Positions 33,751-42,474 of a stretch of DNA of 64,000 nucleotides are shown piece after piece. Position numbers and translations under genes: made by a program. This DNA comes from Mucilaginibacter myungsuensis. Its GTDB lineage: Bacteria; Bacteroidota; Bacteroidia; Sphingobacteriales; Sphingobacteriaceae. Position 1 is the first letter of the stretch, and the number at the start of each line of letters is the position of its first letter. The stretch lies in contig NZ_JADFFL010000005.1 of the NCBI RefSeq assembly GCF_015222005.1, forward strand, positions 124,001 through 188,000, read 5' to 3'. Below the pieces are notes generated by a model. That model saw only the letters and a list, made by a program, of their open reading frames with translations, was not told the origin of the DNA and made no database searches.

Positions 33751-34554
33751 TTAGAGAATAGCAGAAGGTGAAGAAACAGATGCTTTGGCAGCGGCTAATA
33801 TTTCGCCTGTATCCGCGTTCTGTATAAAGCCGATAAGCTCCCAATTTTGTGAATCAAATTCCTTCGGCAAAGCAATTGTCTCGTCGCCTTGTCCTTGGGG
33901 GCCTAAAGAAAATGCATGTAACTGCCGTACTAGCTGAGCATGACTAAGAGTTCGACCTTCGTTTTCACCGGCTCTAACTTTGTTTACCGCATGTTTTTGT
34001 ACTAAGGCAACAACCAGTTGACCTTGTGTCGGCTGACCGGCTAACTGATAGTGAATGTTAATGCCTTGAGGTTTTTGTAGCGCCTTTAAGTTTAACGCAG
34101 TACTTGCTTTTTGATTTAATGCTGTAGATAACGAATTTCTAATTGCTCCTTCATCTGAACCTACAAACTCCTGCGAGCCATTCACTATTAATTGGGGTGT
34201 ATACACCTGACTGGTGAACTTGTTATGGTACCAGTATTGCCTTTTTGAAAAATCAGGTTTGCTGAATATATCTTTCCAGCCCAACCGGTTCCAATAATCT
34301 ACATGGTAGGCCAAAATATAAACAGGTTTATCGCCTGCTTCTCTTTGAACGCGTTCCAAAAGCTCTTCAGCCGGCGGGCAACTTGAACAGCCCTCGGAAG
34401 TAAACAACTCTAACACGGCAAAACCCTCGCTCGAATCAGAATTCAAAGCTTTGCTATTGGTAGAATTCTGGCGGCTTACATACACAGCTGAAGTAAGCGT
34501 CAGCACAATGGCGGCGCACATGGCTGAAATTTTTATCATCTTCATAGTTCTCAT
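33751..34554 (-). CDS. DUF1223 thioredoxin-like secreted protein
   Basis: A 267-residue protein starting at 34554 (MRTMKMIKISAMC, then a hydrophobic stretch to about residue 27); an upstream in-frame ATG at 34719 would add 55 residues of no family match. The DUF1223 markers are LELFTSEGCSSCPPAEELL, with a CSSC pair like a thioredoxin active site, and YHVDYWNRLGWKDIF, then YTPQLIVNGSQEFVG. The fold suggests a redox or metal-binding role in the envelope. The role of this family has not been settled. It is transcribed with the hydrolase gene after it (33-bp gap). Confidence 0.82.
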   Translation of the reverse strand: MRTMKMIKISAMCAAIVLTLTSAVYVSRQNSTNSKALNSDSSEGFAVLELFTSEGCSSCPPAEELLERVQREAGDKPVYILAYHVDYWNRLGWKDIFSKPDFSKRQYWYHNKFTSQVYTPQLIVNGSQEFVGSDEGAIRNSLSTALNQKASTALNLKALQKPQGINIHYQLAGQPTQGQLVVALVQKHAVNKVRAGENEGRTLSHAQLVRQLHAFSLGPQGQGDETIALPKEFDSQNWELIGFIQNADTGEILAAAKASVSSPSAIL

Positions 34555-34829
34555 CTTTTTGATTTGATTCAAAAATATGGGCAGAAAGAGGCTGGGAAGA
34601 GTGAAACAAGGCTGAACCGGACACAACTGATCCTCAACCCCGAAAAATAGAAGGTGAAAGTTACTATATACCAGTTTTGGTAGGGTGAATTTAAACAACC
34701 TGATCCAGTGATATAACATACGAGTTGAATGGCTTCATCAATATGTTATTTTGGATACTTACAAACTCAGTACGGATACATGTATGGCGTTTCTGCTGCT
34801 GAACTTTGTCTTATCAAATTAGAAAAAAA

Positions 34830-35639
34830 ATGAGCAAAACAATTTTTATCACAGGCGCCTCAACAGGATTAGGTAAAGTAACCGCCAAACTTTTTCAAAG
34901 TGAGGGCTGGAATGTTATCGCAACCATGCGCAATCCGGACAACGATACAGAACTGCGACAACTGGAAAATGTCACGCTGCTTCCGCTGGACGTAACCAAT
35001 ACCGGGCAGATCAACGATATCGTGAGCAAAGCGATTGCCATGCAAGACATCGATGTTGTGTTTAATAATGCCGGTTACGGGCTTGTCGGCCCGCTGGAAG
35101 CGGTAAGCGATGAACAACTGGCTCGTCAGCTAAATACCAATCTTTTGGGTGTCATACAGGTGACGAGGGCTTTCATTCCTTACTTCAGGGAAAAGCAAAG
35201 TGGCCTTTTTATCACAACCACTTCTATGGGCGGCTTTTTAACTTTTCCCTTAAACTCAATTTATCACGCCACAAAATGGGCATTGGAAGGCTGGAGTGAA
35301 AGTTTGTCATTCGAGTTAGGCCTGTTCAATATCGGGGTTAAAACCGTAGCCCCGGGTGGCATCAAAACGGACTTTATAGGCCGTTCCCTTGATCCGGTAA
35401 CTCATCCGGCTTATGAAGCAGCTATGCAAAAAGTGTTTGGTTTATTCGTAGAGGATAATCTTTCTCCGGCAGAGCAAATCGCTGGCGTGGTTTATGAAGC
35501 GGCAACAGACGGTAAAGACCAAATACGCTACGTGGCTGGCGAAGACGCTAAACGGTTGTATGAAAGAAGGAATGCAATTGGCGCAGAAGCATTCCGCAAG
35601 GAACTTGGCAGTATGGTGTTTGGCGACGGAAAGTTTTAA
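34830..35639 (+). CDS. Short-chain dehydrogenase/reductase
   Basis: A 269-residue SDR starting at 34830 (MSKTIFITGASTGLGK); an upstream in-frame ATG at 34806 is less likely. It has the nucleotide-binding TGASTGLG, NNAG in FNNAGYG, the catalytic YHATKWALEG (Tyr and Lys), and PGGIKTDF after the active site. The AraC-type regulator gene begins 9 nt after its stop, so the regulator is probably co-transcribed and acts on this oxidoreductase. The substrate, likely a carbonyl compound, is unknown. Confidence 0.9.
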   Translation: MSKTIFITGASTGLGKVTAKLFQSEGWNVIATMRNPDNDTELRQLENVTLLPLDVTNTGQINDIVSKAIAMQDIDVVFNNAGYGLVGPLEAVSDEQLARQLNTNLLGVIQVTRAFIPYFREKQSGLFITTTSMGGFLTFPLNSIYHATKWALEGWSESLSFELGLFNIGVKTVAPGGIKTDFIGRSLDPVTHPAYEAAMQKVFGLFVEDNLSPAEQIAGVVYEAATDGKDQIRYVAGEDAKRLYERRNAIGAEAFRKELGSMVFGDGKF

Positions 35640-35648
35640 ATTAGCAAC

Positions 35649-36569
35649 ATGAAAAAGTCCAATCAGCCTCCTGTAACGATCCATAGCATCACGGAACTAC
35701 ACCGGCTGGTTGGCCTGCCTGGTCCGGCCCATCCGCTGATCAGTTTGGTAGATAATACCAAGTTGAATATTGAGCGGGAACGTTTCCCGGAAACCTTGAT
35801 CCTGGACTTCTACAAGATATCTTACAAGCACACGCTGAACGGCAGGATTGGTTATGGGCAGGGCTATTACGACTTTGATGAGGGCGGTATGATCTTTACC
35901 GCACCTCATCAGCTTTTAGCCATTGACAAGGATACGGAATACTACGGGCTTTCCCTGTTAATTCATCCTGACTTTTTGCGCGGATATCAGTTGGGTACCG
36001 GTATCAGTAAATACGGTTTCTTCTCTTACGATACTAATGAAGCGCTGCACTTATCGGAAAAAGAGAAGGAGACTATTGTATCGGTGCTGGAAAACATCGG
36101 ACAGGAACTCACCAATAACATCGACGATTTTAGCCAGGACCTACTCGTTTCTTATTTAGAGGTATTGCTGAATTACGGCAACCGGTTTTACAAACGGCAA
36201 TTTGTTACCCGCAAAGCTGTTAATCATGATCTGCTTACCAAACTGGAAACGATGCTTACTCATTATCTGGACACCCGTCAGGGTTTGAAAAGTGGTTTGC
36301 CTACCGTAGAATATCTGGCAGATCAGCTTAACCTATCACCACGTTACTTAAGCGATATGCTGCGGTCTTTAACAGGGCAAAGCGCGCAGCAACACATTCA
36401 TCAAAAAGTGATCAACAAGTCGAAAGAATATTTGACGAACACCAACCTTTCCGTCGCAGAAATCGCTTACGAGTTGGGCTTCGAATATCCGCAATCCTTT
36501 AATAAGCTATTTAAAAACAAAACTGCGCTTACGCCAGTGGCCTTTAAAGCGCAATTTTTCACCAATTAG
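35649..36569 (+). CDS. AraC family transcription regulator
   Basis: A 306-residue regulator. The first 190 residues are a beta-rich sensing part, and the last 100 residues are two helix-turn-helix motifs: VEYLADQLNLSPRYLSDMLR and NLSVAEIAYELGFEYPQSFNKLFK followed by TALTPVAFK. This is the AraC DNA-binding domain. Starts 9 nt after the SDR gene, so it probably controls that operon in response to a reactive small molecule, but the effector is unknown. Confidence 0.9.
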   Translation: MKKSNQPPVTIHSITELHRLVGLPGPAHPLISLVDNTKLNIERERFPETLILDFYKISYKHTLNGRIGYGQGYYDFDEGGMIFTAPHQLLAIDKDTEYYGLSLLIHPDFLRGYQLGTGISKYGFFSYDTNEALHLSEKEKETIVSVLENIGQELTNNIDDFSQDLLVSYLEVLLNYGNRFYKRQFVTRKAVNHDLLTKLETMLTHYLDTRQGLKSGLPTVEYLADQLNLSPRYLSDMLRSLTGQSAQQHIHQKVINKSKEYLTNTNLSVAEIAYELGFEYPQSFNKLFKNKTALTPVAFKAQFFTN

Positions 36570-36581
36570 TTCAATAAAAAA

Positions 36582-36599
36582 CCCGGCTCGAAGGCCGGG
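36582..36599 (-). terminator. Rho-independent-type terminator (leftward)
   Basis: CCCGGC and GCCGGG pair around a six-base loop; a run of A on the + strand before it becomes a T-tract on the - strand. It should end transcription of the leftward SDR gene at 36699-37439 and may also serve the AraC gene. Confidence 0.75.
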
Positions 36600-36698
36600 A
36601 AGTGTAAGAATAAAAAGTGTTCGGTATTAAATTACCGTCAGACCCCTTTAAGTAATCACAGCACCGAAGAAACTGTTGAATTAGAAAGTTCCTGATAT

Positions 36699-37439
36699 TT
36701 AAAGACTCATCCCGCCATCCATCACAATTTCTGCGCCGGTAATGAACTTAGCAGCATCGCTTGAAAAGTACGCAACCATTTTAGCTACGTCATCCGCTTC
36801 ACCAAACTGCTTTAAAGGAACACGTTCCAGCATCCAGGCATCCAGGTTTTTTCTTGATTCTTCATCCAAACCTAATTTATTCAAGATCTCGGTCTGAGTT
36901 GGGCCCGGACTTACGGAGTTGACCCTGATCTTCCTAGGAGCCAATTCAATAGCAGCAGCTTTCATTACGGAGTTCAATGCTGCCTTGCTTGACGAATATA
37001 CCGATGCATTAGCACCATGCATACTGGCTGTGTTAGATGACAAGAATACCACCGATGCGCCATCATTCAGTAATGGAATGAATTTGCTTAGGGTGAAGTA
37101 AGCGCCCTTATAGTTAATATTAATGACCTGATCAAATACTTCTTCGGCAGCTGTTTCAATAGAAGCACCGCCAACTATCCCTGCATTGATGAACAGGATA
37201 TCTACCTTACCGTATTGCTCACCGACTGTCGCAGCTAACTGCCCGATCGCGTGAACGTTGCCTTGATCAGCTACTAAGCCCGTGACGCCTAAATGTTGGG
37301 CAGCGGTTTCAACAGCTTCCTGTCTGCGTCCTGTGATGATCACTTGAGCGCCTTGTGCTTTAAATTCTTTTGCGGCAGCGTAGCCAATACCGCTATTGCC
37401 TCCGGTTACTACAGCAACCTTTCCTTCTAAACTTTTCAT
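36699..37439 (-). CDS. Short-chain dehydrogenase/reductase (HxlR-linked, pair 1)
   Basis: A 246-residue SDR: VVTGGNSGIGYA, FINAGIVGG, the catalytic VYSSSKAALNSV (Tyr, Lys), PGPTQTEI, and a C-terminal TGAEIVMDGGMSL typical of 3-oxoacyl-reductase-like SDRs. It is divergent from an HxlR regulator gene across a 74-bp gap containing a 19-bp dyad. Known for such pairs: the regulator controls the neighbour in response to electrophiles such as quinones or aldehydes. The substrate is unknown. Confidence 0.9.
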   Translation of the reverse strand: MKSLEGKVAVVTGGNSGIGYAAAKEFKAQGAQVIITGRRQEAVETAAQHLGVTGLVADQGNVHAIGQLAATVGEQYGKVDILFINAGIVGGASIETAAEEVFDQVININYKGAYFTLSKFIPLLNDGASVVFLSSNTASMHGANASVYSSSKAALNSVMKAAAIELAPRKIRVNSVSPGPTQTEILNKLGLDEESRKNLDAWMLERVPLKQFGEADDVAKMVAYFSSDAAKFITGAEIVMDGGMSL

Positions 37440-37474
37440 GATTTTCTATTTTTTCTGCAAACGTATACTATATT

Positions 37475-37493
37475 TGGTATAATATTGATACCA
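37475..37493. promoter_or_regulatory. Candidate HxlR operator
   Basis: TGGTAT and ATACCA form a perfect 6-bp inverted repeat with a 7-bp spacer in the 74-bp gap between the divergent SDR and HxlR genes, only 21 bp before the HxlR start. The place and symmetry fit an HxlR operator. Confidence 0.55.
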
Positions 37494-37513
37494 GTATCAC
37501 AGAGTATACCAAC

Positions 37514-37879
37514 ATGGATGAGCAGTTAGTAAAAGAGGTTCTATCGGAACCCCGTAATCAGAAAGAAGAAATTCAGGCTTTGCAGGACACTATTTATGTA
37601 ATAGGCGGCAAGTGGAAACTCCCTATCATCAATTCGATCTGTAATGGCAACAGGCGCTTCAGAGAGATCGAAAGAAGCATACCAGGGATTACTACCCGCA
37701 TGTTATCGCGCGAACTGAAAGATATGGAAGCTAATAAATTGTTGAAACGTACGGTGACACCTACCAGCCCGGTAACGGTAGAATATTCGCCCAGCGACTA
37801 TTGCCATTCTTTTGCTGATATTATTTTACATATGATCAAATGGGGTAAGGAACATAGGCAACGTTTAAAGGAAGATTAA
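37514..37879 (+). CDS. HxlR family transcription regulator (pair 1)
   Basis: A 121-residue winged-helix regulator with the HxlR core IGGKWKLPIINSICNGNRRFREIERSIPGITTRMLSRELKDME split over residues 36-80, and the wing motif VEYSPSDYC. No N-terminal Cys typical of redox-sensing members is obvious, though Cys are present at CNGNRR and DYCHSF. It is divergent from the SDR gene at 36699, which it probably regulates. HxlR proteins in other bacteria sense aldehydes or quinones. Function here is inferred from pairing. Confidence 0.9.
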   Translation: MDEQLVKEVLSEPRNQKEEIQALQDTIYVIGGKWKLPIINSICNGNRRFREIERSIPGITTRMLSRELKDMEANKLLKRTVTPTSPVTVEYSPSDYCHSFADIILHMIKWGKEHRQRLKED

Positions 37880-38053
37880 TATGCAGGTACACCTGGTAGC
37901 CTTCCCAAATAGAAAGGTTCTTTGCGCCGATGCTTTTAGCTCGGAACGCTAAATGTCTAACTGGCCTTTCAGTATGTCCGCTTGAACCATTATCTGCTCA
38001 TGGCGGGGTTTGGTTTGCCACAACTTTGTGTCAACAATCAAAAACAAAACGTC

Positions 38054-38476
38054 ATGAACTTAAAAACATCAAAAACAATTTACTGGTCAGGTGCCATCTT
38101 TATCTCACTTTGGTTTGGCGCAAGTGGCTTCTTCGAACTAACTAAAAACCCTGTCGTATGGGACATAACCGTAAAACTAGGTTATCCGCCACATTTCATT
38201 TACATTTTAGGCGTAGCCAAACTTTTAGGCGTGGCCGTATTGTTAACTCCTAATCGCCTTCTTAGACTAAAGGAGTGGGTATTTGCCGGTATCTTTTTCG
38301 ATATCACCTTTGCTTTCTTCTCCAAACTTGCAGTATTAGGATTTGCCCCTACCATTGACGCCATCATTGCATTTACAGCCATTTCCATCACTTACATCAT
38401 GTTCAGAAACCTTTACCCGGCGATCTATACAAAAGCCGGTTTAGAACAAGTGGTTAACAATTTAGAAAGAGTTTAA
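38054..38476 (+). CDS. DoxX-like membrane protein
   Basis: A 140-residue membrane protein with four helices (WSGAIFISLWFGASGFF, PHFIYILGVAKLLGVAVLL, WVFAGIFFDITFAFFS, IIAFTAISITYIMF). The start at 38054 (MNLKTSKTIYW) fits DoxX_2/DoxX-like proteins; an upstream in-frame ATG at 37982 is unlikely. DoxX-like proteins are thought to help in redox stress or to partner oxidoreductases. It lies between an HxlR regulator and a secreted hydrolase and may belong with the latter (29-bp gap). Confidence 0.8.
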   Translation: MNLKTSKTIYWSGAIFISLWFGASGFFELTKNPVVWDITVKLGYPPHFIYILGVAKLLGVAVLLTPNRLLRLKEWVFAGIFFDITFAFFSKLAVLGFAPTIDAIIAFTAISITYIMFRNLYPAIYTKAGLEQVVNNLERV

Positions 38477-38505
38477 AAGAATGATCGTCGATTACAATAT
38501 TATAA

Positions 38506-39570
38506 ATGTCAATTGTTATGAAAGAGATTAAACCTACGAGCCGTCGCATTTTTATAATTGCGGCTGCCATAATGATCGCTATTATGTTGCTAAGCAGTTC
38601 AGATCTGTTACACGCACAACCTGTTTCTAATCAAAGCACTGCTCTGCAAACAAGCCCTTCCGATACCGCTTTTGCAAAAATCAAGCAAATAACGGCTGGG
38701 GTGCTTAATATAGGTTACGCTGAAGTTGGACCTGTAAATGGCAAACCGGTTATTTTACTGCACGGCTGGCCATACGATATTAACAGCTATACACAAGTTG
38801 CGCCAATACTTGCAGCACAGGGGTATCATGTTATTGTACCCTACTTAAGAGGTTACGGTAGCACTACCTTTCTTTCAGCAAAGTCAGTACGAAATGGGCA
38901 ACAGGCAGCATTAGCTGAAGATGTAATTGCATTAATGGATGCCTTGCATATACAAAAGGCGACGCTTGGCGGCTTTGACTGGGGGGCGCGAACTGCTGAT
39001 ATTGTTGCAGCGTTATATCCTCAACGGGTTAATGCGCTGGTGTCAGTAAGTGGTTATCTTATCGGTAGCCAGCAAGGTAATAAAGCTCCCCTGCCGCCAA
39101 AAGCAGAACAAGCCTGGTGGTACCAGTATTACTTCTCTACTGAACGTGGAAAAGCGGGTTATGCAGCCAACACCAAAGCCTTCAACAAGTTGATATGGCA
39201 GACCGCTTCTCCAGATTGGAAATTTACTGATACCGATTACAGCCGCTCGGCCGTAGCTTTCAATAATCCGGACCATGTGGCCATTGTCATTCATAATTAC
39301 AGATGGAGGCTTGGGCTTGCTAAAGGCGAAGCAAGATATGATGCCGTCGAAAGAAAACTGGCTCTGGCGCCTGCTATTACCGTGCCCACGGTGACATTGG
39401 AAGGAGATGCGAACGGCGCGCCTCACCCGGCTCCGGCAGATTATGCAAAGCGCTTTACCGGCAAGTACATTCATCATACCCTAACTGGCGGCATCGGCCA
39501 TAACCTGCCGCAGGAGGCACCGGAAGCATTTGCCAATGCAATTATTGAAGCAGATAGCCTTGCCAAATAA
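38506..39570 (+). CDS. Exported alpha/beta hydrolase, epoxide hydrolase-like
   Basis: A 354-residue protein. A signal peptide (RIFIIAAAIMIAIMLLSSSDLLHA) is followed by an alpha/beta-hydrolase domain: HGWPYDINSYTQV, then VPYLRGYGSTTF, and a nucleophile elbow GGFDWGART in which Asp takes the place of Ser. An Asp nucleophile is the mark of epoxide hydrolases and haloalkane dehalogenases. A C-terminal GGIGHNLP provides the His. ATG at 38518 (MKEIKPTSRR) is an alternative start. Target substrate is unknown; a periplasmic role in detoxification is possible. Confidence 0.82.
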   Translation: MSIVMKEIKPTSRRIFIIAAAIMIAIMLLSSSDLLHAQPVSNQSTALQTSPSDTAFAKIKQITAGVLNIGYAEVGPVNGKPVILLHGWPYDINSYTQVAPILAAQGYHVIVPYLRGYGSTTFLSAKSVRNGQQAALAEDVIALMDALHIQKATLGGFDWGARTADIVAALYPQRVNALVSVSGYLIGSQQGNKAPLPPKAEQAWWYQYYFSTERGKAGYAANTKAFNKLIWQTASPDWKFTDTDYSRSAVAFNNPDHVAIVIHNYRWRLGLAKGEARYDAVERKLALAPAITVPTVTLEGDANGAPHPAPADYAKRFTGKYIHHTLTGGIGHNLPQEAPEAFANAIIEADSLAK

Positions 39571-39606
39571 CATTCAACAGAAACTCACGAATAAACTTTA
39601 AATAAA

Positions 39607-40065
39607 ATGGAAAATCAAAATGTAGTGAGCAGTGAAAACACTGCCAAAACAGCCATCACCAAAGTGCTGTATACCGCCAAAGTGCATATTACAGGTGGCA
39701 GGGAAGGTAATGCTACCAGCAATGATAACCGCTTAAACGTGAGCCTTTCCACACCCGGCGGGCCGGGCAATGGTACTAATCCCGAACAGTTGTTTGCCGC
39801 CGGCTGGTCAGCCTGTTTTATCGGGGCGATGCGACATAATGCCTCAAGCCTGCAAATACCGCTGCCCAAAGACCTTGCTGTTGATGCAGAAGTTGACCTG
39901 GGAACCGGCGAAGGTGGTTTTTATCTGCAAGCACGCTTGAATGTGAAGCTACCCGGCTTATTAGCAGAGCAAGCGAAAACCGTGGTAGAGGCTGCACACC
40001 AAACCTGTCCATACTCTAAAGCTACCAATGGGAATATCAACGTGGAGATCAATGTAGCTCTATAA
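39607..40065 (+). CDS. ohr: Organic hydroperoxide resistance protein (Ohr/OsmC)
   Basis: A 152-residue peroxidase that reduces organic hydroperoxides using two cysteines. The catalytic Cys lies in GWSACFIGAM and the resolving Cys in HQTCPYSKAT, both in the Ohr-type context. The N-terminal glycine-rich VHITGGREG and GNGTNPEQLFAAG stretches are family hallmarks. Full length for Ohr. No MarR-type OhrR gene is adjacent. It follows the hydrolase by 36 bp and may be expressed with it; the terminator at 40080 follows. Confidence 0.93.
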   Translation: MENQNVVSSENTAKTAITKVLYTAKVHITGGREGNATSNDNRLNVSLSTPGGPGNGTNPEQLFAAGWSACFIGAMRHNASSLQIPLPKDLAVDAEVDLGTGEGGFYLQARLNVKLPGLLAEQAKTVVEAAHQTCPYSKATNGNINVEINVAL

Positions 40066-40079
40066 GCATACGATCAAGA

Positions 40080-40117
40080 AAAATGCGGCGCATCAATGGA
40101 ATGCTCCGCATTTTTTA
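40080..40117. terminator. Bidirectional terminator between ohr and the TetR gene
   Basis: AAAATGCGG and CCGCATTTT form a long stem with an inner GCAT/ATGC stem, followed by a T-run on the + strand and preceded by an A-run. It serves the convergent ohr and TetR genes; the right arm overlaps the TetR stop region. Confidence 0.85.
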
Positions 40118-40702
40118 TTTGAACATCGTTCGCGTGATCAATTCCCTGCGTTCAGCGATCAGCTCATCGAATTGATGTTCATTCATCCCAAAGAATTGCC
40201 GGTATATGGGGGACATCATAATTGGGTAGGATAGTAATGAGAAAAGGTTGATCAGAAAATGTTTAGGATCTGTTTTTTCGATCGTCCCCAAATGCATTTC
40301 TTTTTCAATTTCATTCAAAAAGGACGATACCGGACCCTCATCAATTTTCGTCACCAGGTCGTGCCCGGCAGTATTGATCTCGGTAACCAGGAACACTTCC
40401 TGAAAAGGGTATTCCATCATTTCGTTTGTAAATACTTCGATCAATCCCTGTATTTTTTCCCTGAAAGGTAGCTCAGCCGACATTACCTTTCCCAATCGCA
40501 GGCTCAAGGCTTGCATAGATTCAGCGAAGACCAAAGCGATCAACTGATCCCTTGTTCTGAAATAATAATGGACAGCCGACCTGTTCATGCCAGCAGCATC
40601 AGCGATGTCCTGCGTGGTAGCGTGTAATTTTCCTTCTTTAAAGAATAGCTTTTTTGCGGTCGATCTAATAAGTTCTTCGGTCCCTGTATCTTTTGCTGGC
40701 AT
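40115..40702 (-). CDS. TetR family transcription regulator
   Basis: A 195-residue regulator with an N-terminal TetR helix-turn-helix (ATTQDIADAAGMNRSAVHYYFRTRDQL around residues 28-55) and an all-helical ligand-binding part. Its ATG overlaps the stop codon of the ABC-F gene (TAATG), so it is translated from the same message and probably represses that operon. A matching operator-like dyad lies before the ABC-F gene at 42330-42344. The inducer is unknown. Confidence 0.9.
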   Translation of the reverse strand: MPAKDTGTEELIRSTAKKLFFKEGKLHATTQDIADAAGMNRSAVHYYFRTRDQLIALVFAESMQALSLRLGKVMSAELPFREKIQGLIEVFTNEMMEYPFQEVFLVTEINTAGHDLVTKIDEGPVSSFLNEIEKEMHLGTIEKTDPKHFLINLFSLLSYPIMMSPIYRQFFGMNEHQFDELIAERRELITRTMFK

Positions 40703-42306
40703 TATAATTTATTGTACTTTTTAAGTTCTGTTATTTTATCTACGGCAACTTCCTTTACAAAGTACTCGTCGTGTGAGATCACTAACAAAGTTCCTTCGAA
40801 ATCCTTAACGGCGGCTGTCAGTACTTCCAGGCTTTTAATATCCAGGTTATTGGTCGGCTCATCCAAGATCAGCATATCAGGCGCATGATCCGATACGGAT
40901 AAGCAGCAGAATGCCAACTTCATCTTTTCACCACCACTTAAAACACCGCTCTTTTTGTTCCAGGCATTATTATCGAACTGGGCATATATCAGCAGCGACC
41001 TGAGCTCATGCTCCTGCAATTGCCGGCTGTTGAAGTGCTGTACCTGTTCAAAAACGCTCTTCTCGGAATCGAGCAGGGTGTAATCCTGGTCGAGGTACAA
41101 ATAATCGAAATTCGCCCGTTCTAGTCGCCCGTCCGTTGGTTGCAGTACCCCGGCAATGATCTTGATTAAAGTTGTCTTTCCTGCGCCATTGGCACCTTTG
41201 ATGTGCATGCGGTCGCCCGAACGTATTTGAAACGTCAGCGCGTCCCATAAAGGATGCTTGTCAAATCCATACGTGATCTCCCGTGCGTCAACCAACACCT
41301 TGCCTTCATGCATTCCTGATGAGGTAATATCTATTTTGAGAACCTGATATTGCTGAATTTGGCTGCGTATTTGCCTGATGTTGTCGCTGATATGATCCAG
41401 TTTTTCGTTTTGGGCGTTCAAGGCCTTTGCTGTACTGCCTTGAGCCTGGCTTTTCAGGCCACCCGCAATAATGCGGGGCAGCGAGCCGGATCTGCCTTCT
41501 GCCTTGCCGCGGCTCTCCATCCGCTGTCTTTTTTCTGTAACCTCTCTTGCTTTTGCCTGGCTTTGCTTCATTGTTTTGGTCTGCTCGTGCAGGTCACCTT
41601 CCAGGGCGTTTAACTTTAAGACTTTCTGTGCCCGGTAAAAATCAAAGTTGCCGCCGTAAATTTCTACGCCTCCTGCACTCAGCTCAAGCGTTACCGGTAA
41701 TAGGTTAAGCAGGGCTCGGTCATGGCTTACAACCAGAATTGTTGCGCGACTATTACTGATCAACCGGTAAAGTTGATCGCGGCTGACTGTATCTAAATGG
41801 TTAGAAGGTTCGTCAAGTAAGATGATTTCCGGGTCATGAAGCGTGATCCCTGCTAAAAAAACCTTTGTCTTTTCGCCGCCGCTTAATTCATGCAGTCTTT
41901 GTGAAGGCGATAGATGCTCCAAATGCCATTCCGCCAGAGCTGAATGTAATTTACCTTCGATCTCCCAGTCATCGTTCAGCTCGTTAAAGTGTTGAATGTC
42001 GACGCTGCCCTCAGTTATAGCTTTCAGAGCCGCTAATATCAGGTCGACACCTAAAGCCTGGGCAATGGTCATCTCATCATATTGTCCCAAATGCTGCGGC
42101 ACATACCATGGCTTAGCCGGGCTGATCACCTGGCCTGTTGTCGGAGCAAGAACACCTGCTGCAATTTGCAATAAAGTAGACTTACCTACGCCATTATTAC
42201 CTACCAATGCAACTTTATCACCCTTGTTGATGGAGAATGCAATATCATGAAAGAGTAGCGTTCGGTCAGTATGACTATAACTTACTGAGTTGACAATGAT
42301 GCTCAT
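40702..42306 (-). CDS. ABC-F family ATPase
   Basis: A 534-residue soluble protein with two ABC domains and no membrane part; start at 42306 (MSIIVNSVSYSH) was preferred over an in-frame ATG at 42342. Domain 1 has GNNGVGKSTLL (Walker A) and HELSGGEKTKVFLAG (signature) with LLDEPSNHLD; domain 2 has GANGAGKTTLIK, GVLSGGEKMKLAF and LDEPTNNLD. The linker between the domains is charged. ABC-F proteins bind the ribosome and either protect it from antibiotics or tune translation. Coupling with a TetR regulator favours an inducible resistance role, but the subfamily was not established. Confidence 0.92.
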   Translation of the reverse strand: MSIIVNSVSYSHTDRTLLFHDIAFSINKGDKVALVGNNGVGKSTLLQIAAGVLAPTTGQVISPAKPWYVPQHLGQYDEMTIAQALGVDLILAALKAITEGSVDIQHFNELNDDWEIEGKLHSALAEWHLEHLSPSQRLHELSGGEKTKVFLAGITLHDPEIILLDEPSNHLDTVSRDQLYRLISNSRATILVVSHDRALLNLLPVTLELSAGGVEIYGGNFDFYRAQKVLKLNALEGDLHEQTKTMKQSQAKAREVTEKRQRMESRGKAEGRSGSLPRIIAGGLKSQAQGSTAKALNAQNEKLDHISDNIRQIRSQIQQYQVLKIDITSSGMHEGKVLVDAREITYGFDKHPLWDALTFQIRSGDRMHIKGANGAGKTTLIKIIAGVLQPTDGRLERANFDYLYLDQDYTLLDSEKSVFEQVQHFNSRQLQEHELRSLLIYAQFDNNAWNKKSGVLSGGEKMKLAFCCLSVSDHAPDMLILDEPTNNLDIKSLEVLTAAVKDFEGTLLVISHDEYFVKEVAVDKITELKKYNKL

Positions 42307-42329
42307 AAGACGCAAAAATATATCATCTT

Positions 42330-42344
42330 TTTTGTTCAACAAAA
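42330..42344. promoter_or_regulatory. Candidate TetR operator
   Basis: TTTTGTT and AACAAAA form a perfect 7-bp inverted repeat around one C, 24 bp before the ABC-F start. Its place ahead of an operon ending in a tetR gene suggests an autoregulatory operator. Confidence 0.5.
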
Positions 42345-42474
42345 TTGTTTAAATAAATTAGTAGAAAAAGTTAAATGGTTAGCTGTCTAATTCAGGATCC
42401 GATATGTCCACTTCGCGCTGATATTGGTGGCCTGAAATGATGCTGGGCTATAGCTTAGCTAAAAATCACTCAAC

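Noticed and set aside
34713..34749. Inverted repeat ATAACATA/TATGTTAT before the SDR gene
   Set aside because: 8-bp AT-rich arms with a 21-bp spacer are weak evidence and could occur by chance.
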